Below, in pieces: positions 62,652 to 64,000 of a stretch of 64,000 nt of DNA. Source of the stretch: Vicia villosa (Eukaryota; Streptophyta; Magnoliopsida; Fabales; Fabaceae). Every line of letters starts with the position of its first letter. Within the stretch, counting starts at the first letter, position 1. A program made the translations under genes and the position numbers. A model generated the notes under the pieces. It was given only the letters and a program-made list of their open reading frames with translations. It was not told where the DNA came from and did no database searches. Where the stretch lies: contig NC_081185.1 in the NCBI RefSeq assembly GCF_029867415.1, positions 130,457,848 through 130,521,847 of the forward strand, in the 5' to 3' direction.

Positions 62652-63145
62652 CTTTGAAAGAAAGGTGACTCTCATCAATGTAAGATTGTCATCACTGCTG
62701 CCACAGTTTTGGTTTTTGATTCTATTTGGCATACTAGAAACTGTGTGAGATACGATAATAAATCCTTCAACTTGCACTCCATCATTTCTTATTTAATGGC
62801 TAAGGTTCGTATCCTCGGAAACAACTCTTCTCGTCTCGTTTCTTCTTCCATGTCGGATTTTATGCTTCTCAAATCTTTCAAGATTGATATTAACTATCCA
62901 AAAGCTCCGCGCATTTTGGAGGTACTTTGGCAGCCCCCCTTCTTGGTTGGGTTAAGGGTAACTGTGACGGTTCTTTATTGGATGATAGTAGCGGTTGCGG
63001 TGGTATCTTTCGAAATCATCTTGGTAATTTTTTGATAGCTTTTGCTGAGCCTTGTTTGAGGCTTTGCTCCTTACATGCCGAATTTGCTGCGGTGTTCAGA
63101 GCAATTGAGAAGGCAATTCATGTGCCGACTTTTTTGTTAACGTAG
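62652..63145 (+). pseudogene. LINE ORF2 C-terminus: RNase H
   Basis: Continuation of the LINE after the Ogre-like insertion: VFDSIWHTRNCVRYDNKSFN, then a frame change at the C run 62934-62939, then GWVKGNCDGSLLDDSSGCGG and LCSLHAEFAAVFRAIEKAI. The plant RNase H motifs CDGS (Asp) and AEF (Glu) are kept. The domain ends early by frame loss near 63120. Confidence 0.85.
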
Positions 63146-63341
63146 GTCGTAGTGTCACTTCTCTAACTCTTTTTGATGCCATCCCTATAGCTATTAGATG
63201 TGATTTTGTAAAAAATAGATTAGGGATGAGTTTTTACAGGTTTCGTTATTGCTGAGAGTGTCTTGGTATAGTCCCCCCTATCCTTTTTGTATCTCTCCTT
63301 TTTCTTTAATTCCATTTGCCTTACTAAAAAAAAAAAAAGAA
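63146..63341 (+). other. LINE 3' end with poly-A
   Basis: Short non-coding tail ending in an A run at 63326-63338, followed by the target duplication at 63342-63362. Confidence 0.85.
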
Positions 63342-63362
63342 GAACATAAACATTAAAAGTGG

Positions 63363-63583
63363 TGAAGTTGAACTAGCTAAAAGGAATATAAAATACTAAG
63401 TAATTCAACTAGATGACAAAATTAAGGATGAATGGAATTACTGACTTCAAAATTTGCAATTTCTTTCGTTATTTATCCTACATATAATTATGTTAATTTG
63501 CAATTTCTTTCATATTTTTAGAAAATTTCTTTACCCACTTCCCTATGGGGGTCACCCCCAGCGAAATCCCAAAACTACCCCTG
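63363..63583. other. No recognisable gene
   Basis: Short. The word AATTTGCAATTTCTTTC is repeated at 63450 and 63495. Confidence 0.35.
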
Positions 63584-63740
63584 CTTCGGAGATGCATCTC
63601 CGAAGTTATTTTTTTTTTGAATTTTTTTTACTTCGGAAATGCATCTCCGAAAACACCAAAAAAGTGGTGTTTTCGGAGATGCATTTCCGAAGTAAAAAAA
63701 AATTCAAAACCGTGAATATTTCAGAAGTTCATTTCCGAAA
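63584..63740. repeat. Cluster of 20-22 bp palindromes and a long hairpin
   Basis: TTCGGAGATGCATCTCCGAA at 63585-63604 is a perfect palindrome. Related copies are at 63632-63651 (TTCGGAAATGCATCTCCGAA), 63672-63691 (TTCGGAGATGCATTTCCGAA) and a partial one near 63721. The stretch 63619-63705 is also one inverted repeat with arms of about 40 bp around a loop of 6-8 bases. A plus-strand open frame across it only reflects the repeats. Confidence 0.85.
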
Positions 63741-64000
63741 ATATTGCTGCATATACAATTTTCCCTCCTTCACTATTTCATCATTTTTCTCCAAAACTTC
63801 TCCAAACCCTCTCCAAAACCCAATCAATCTCCATCCATTTTTCGTCCTAAAATCAAGTTTCAAACCGTTGATCACGTTAAAGGGAGCATAGAAAGCTACA
63901 ATTTCAGGTAAACATCTCTCATTTCATCCCCTATTTCACTACAATTTCAGGTAAACATCTCTCATTTCTTCCCCTGCTATGGTTCGGAAGTTCATTTCCG
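63741..64000 (+). other. Pyrimidine-rich, leader-like sequence with a 43-bp tandem
   Basis: C/T-rich with CCAAAACCCAATCAATCTCC, like a plant 5' leader. CTACAATTTCAGGTAAACAT occurs at 63896 and 63939 (43-bp tandem pair), each containing TTCAG|GTAAAC, a possible splice donor. Another palindrome half, GGAAGTTCATTTCCG, closes the window. It may be the start of a transposon gene outside the window. Confidence 0.4.

Larger units (their letters stand above)
46169..63341 (+). mobile_element. 5'-truncated LINE (L1-type) split by a hAT MITE and an Ogre-like element
   Basis: Bounded by an exact 21-bp target duplication (46148-46168, 63342-63362) and ending in a poly-A tract at about 63326-63338. Subtracting the insertions leaves about 4.5 kb: the end of ORF1, ORF2 with endonuclease, RT, zf-RVT and RNase H, and a short 3' region. 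The long duplication, A tail and missing 5' end are the marks of target-primed reverse transcription. Order of events: LINE first, then the MITE (49685-50433) and the Ogre-like element (50716-62646). Confidence 0.95.

Noticed and set aside
63454..63891. 145-residue open frame at the right edge
   Set aside because: Its repeated SEMHLRS/SEMHFRS-like peptides are translations of the palindromes.

Overview
This is a repeat-dominated stretch of a plant nuclear genome, AT-rich with long (AT)n tracts. The family mix suggests a legume, probably a large-genome Fabeae or Trifolieae species. Support comes from an Ogre/Tat-type element with a tRNA-Arg-like primer site, an Athila-type element with a tRNA-Asp-like primer site, a MULE fused to an OTU protease, and a plant nuclear tRNA-Ala. 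The species is an inference. I recognise no ordinary host protein gene. The only host gene I can defend is tRNA-Ala(AGC) at 44544-44616 (minus).

Layout. 1-4.3 kb: Stowaway-like remnant, decayed MULE/OTU transposase gene and a small companion reading frame. 4.3-7.9 kb: AT-rich DNA with a Helitron-like 3' end, a small MITE and a minus-strand LINE remnant. 8.2-15.2 kb: nested MITEs, a possible old LTR, a foldback, two related 1.7-kb repeat units and a 397-bp foldback. Three long (AT)n arrays abut the ends of these last elements. 15.2-20.2 kb: small DNA transposons, short palindromes, an old Ogre-type LTR fragment and a second copy of a hAT-like MITE. 20.2-25.4 kb: a Ty1/copia element with 268-bp LTRs, a 5-bp target duplication and two coding breaks. 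26.6-40.9 kb: a hAT-like non-autonomous element split by an 11.7-kb Athila-type retrotransposon (minus) and a 788-bp CACTA element. 41-46 kb: tandem duplications, minisatellites, the tRNA and a copia scrap. 46.2-63.3 kb: a 5'-truncated LINE bounded by a 21-bp target duplication, interrupted by a hAT MITE and then by an 11.9-kb Ogre-like non-autonomous LTR element (minus). 63.4-64 kb: a cluster of 20-bp palindromes and a long hairpin.

How it fits together. The window records successive insertions. The Athila and Ogre-like elements look youngest: their LTR pairs differ by about one and about seven positions by eye, and their target duplications are perfect. The Athila copy has one uninterrupted gag-pol frame and a second open frame downstream, so it may be autonomous. 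The Ogre-like copy has lost protease, reverse transcriptase and integrase and would need a helper. The copia element, LINE copies and MULE are coding-dead. The most unusual features are sixteen GC-rich odd palindromes in the Athila element, most of them just upstream of its LTR TATA box. Next are a motif shared by the 3' regions of the Athila and Ogre-like elements, a 179-bp higher-order repeat inside the Ogre-like element, and the palindrome family at the right edge.
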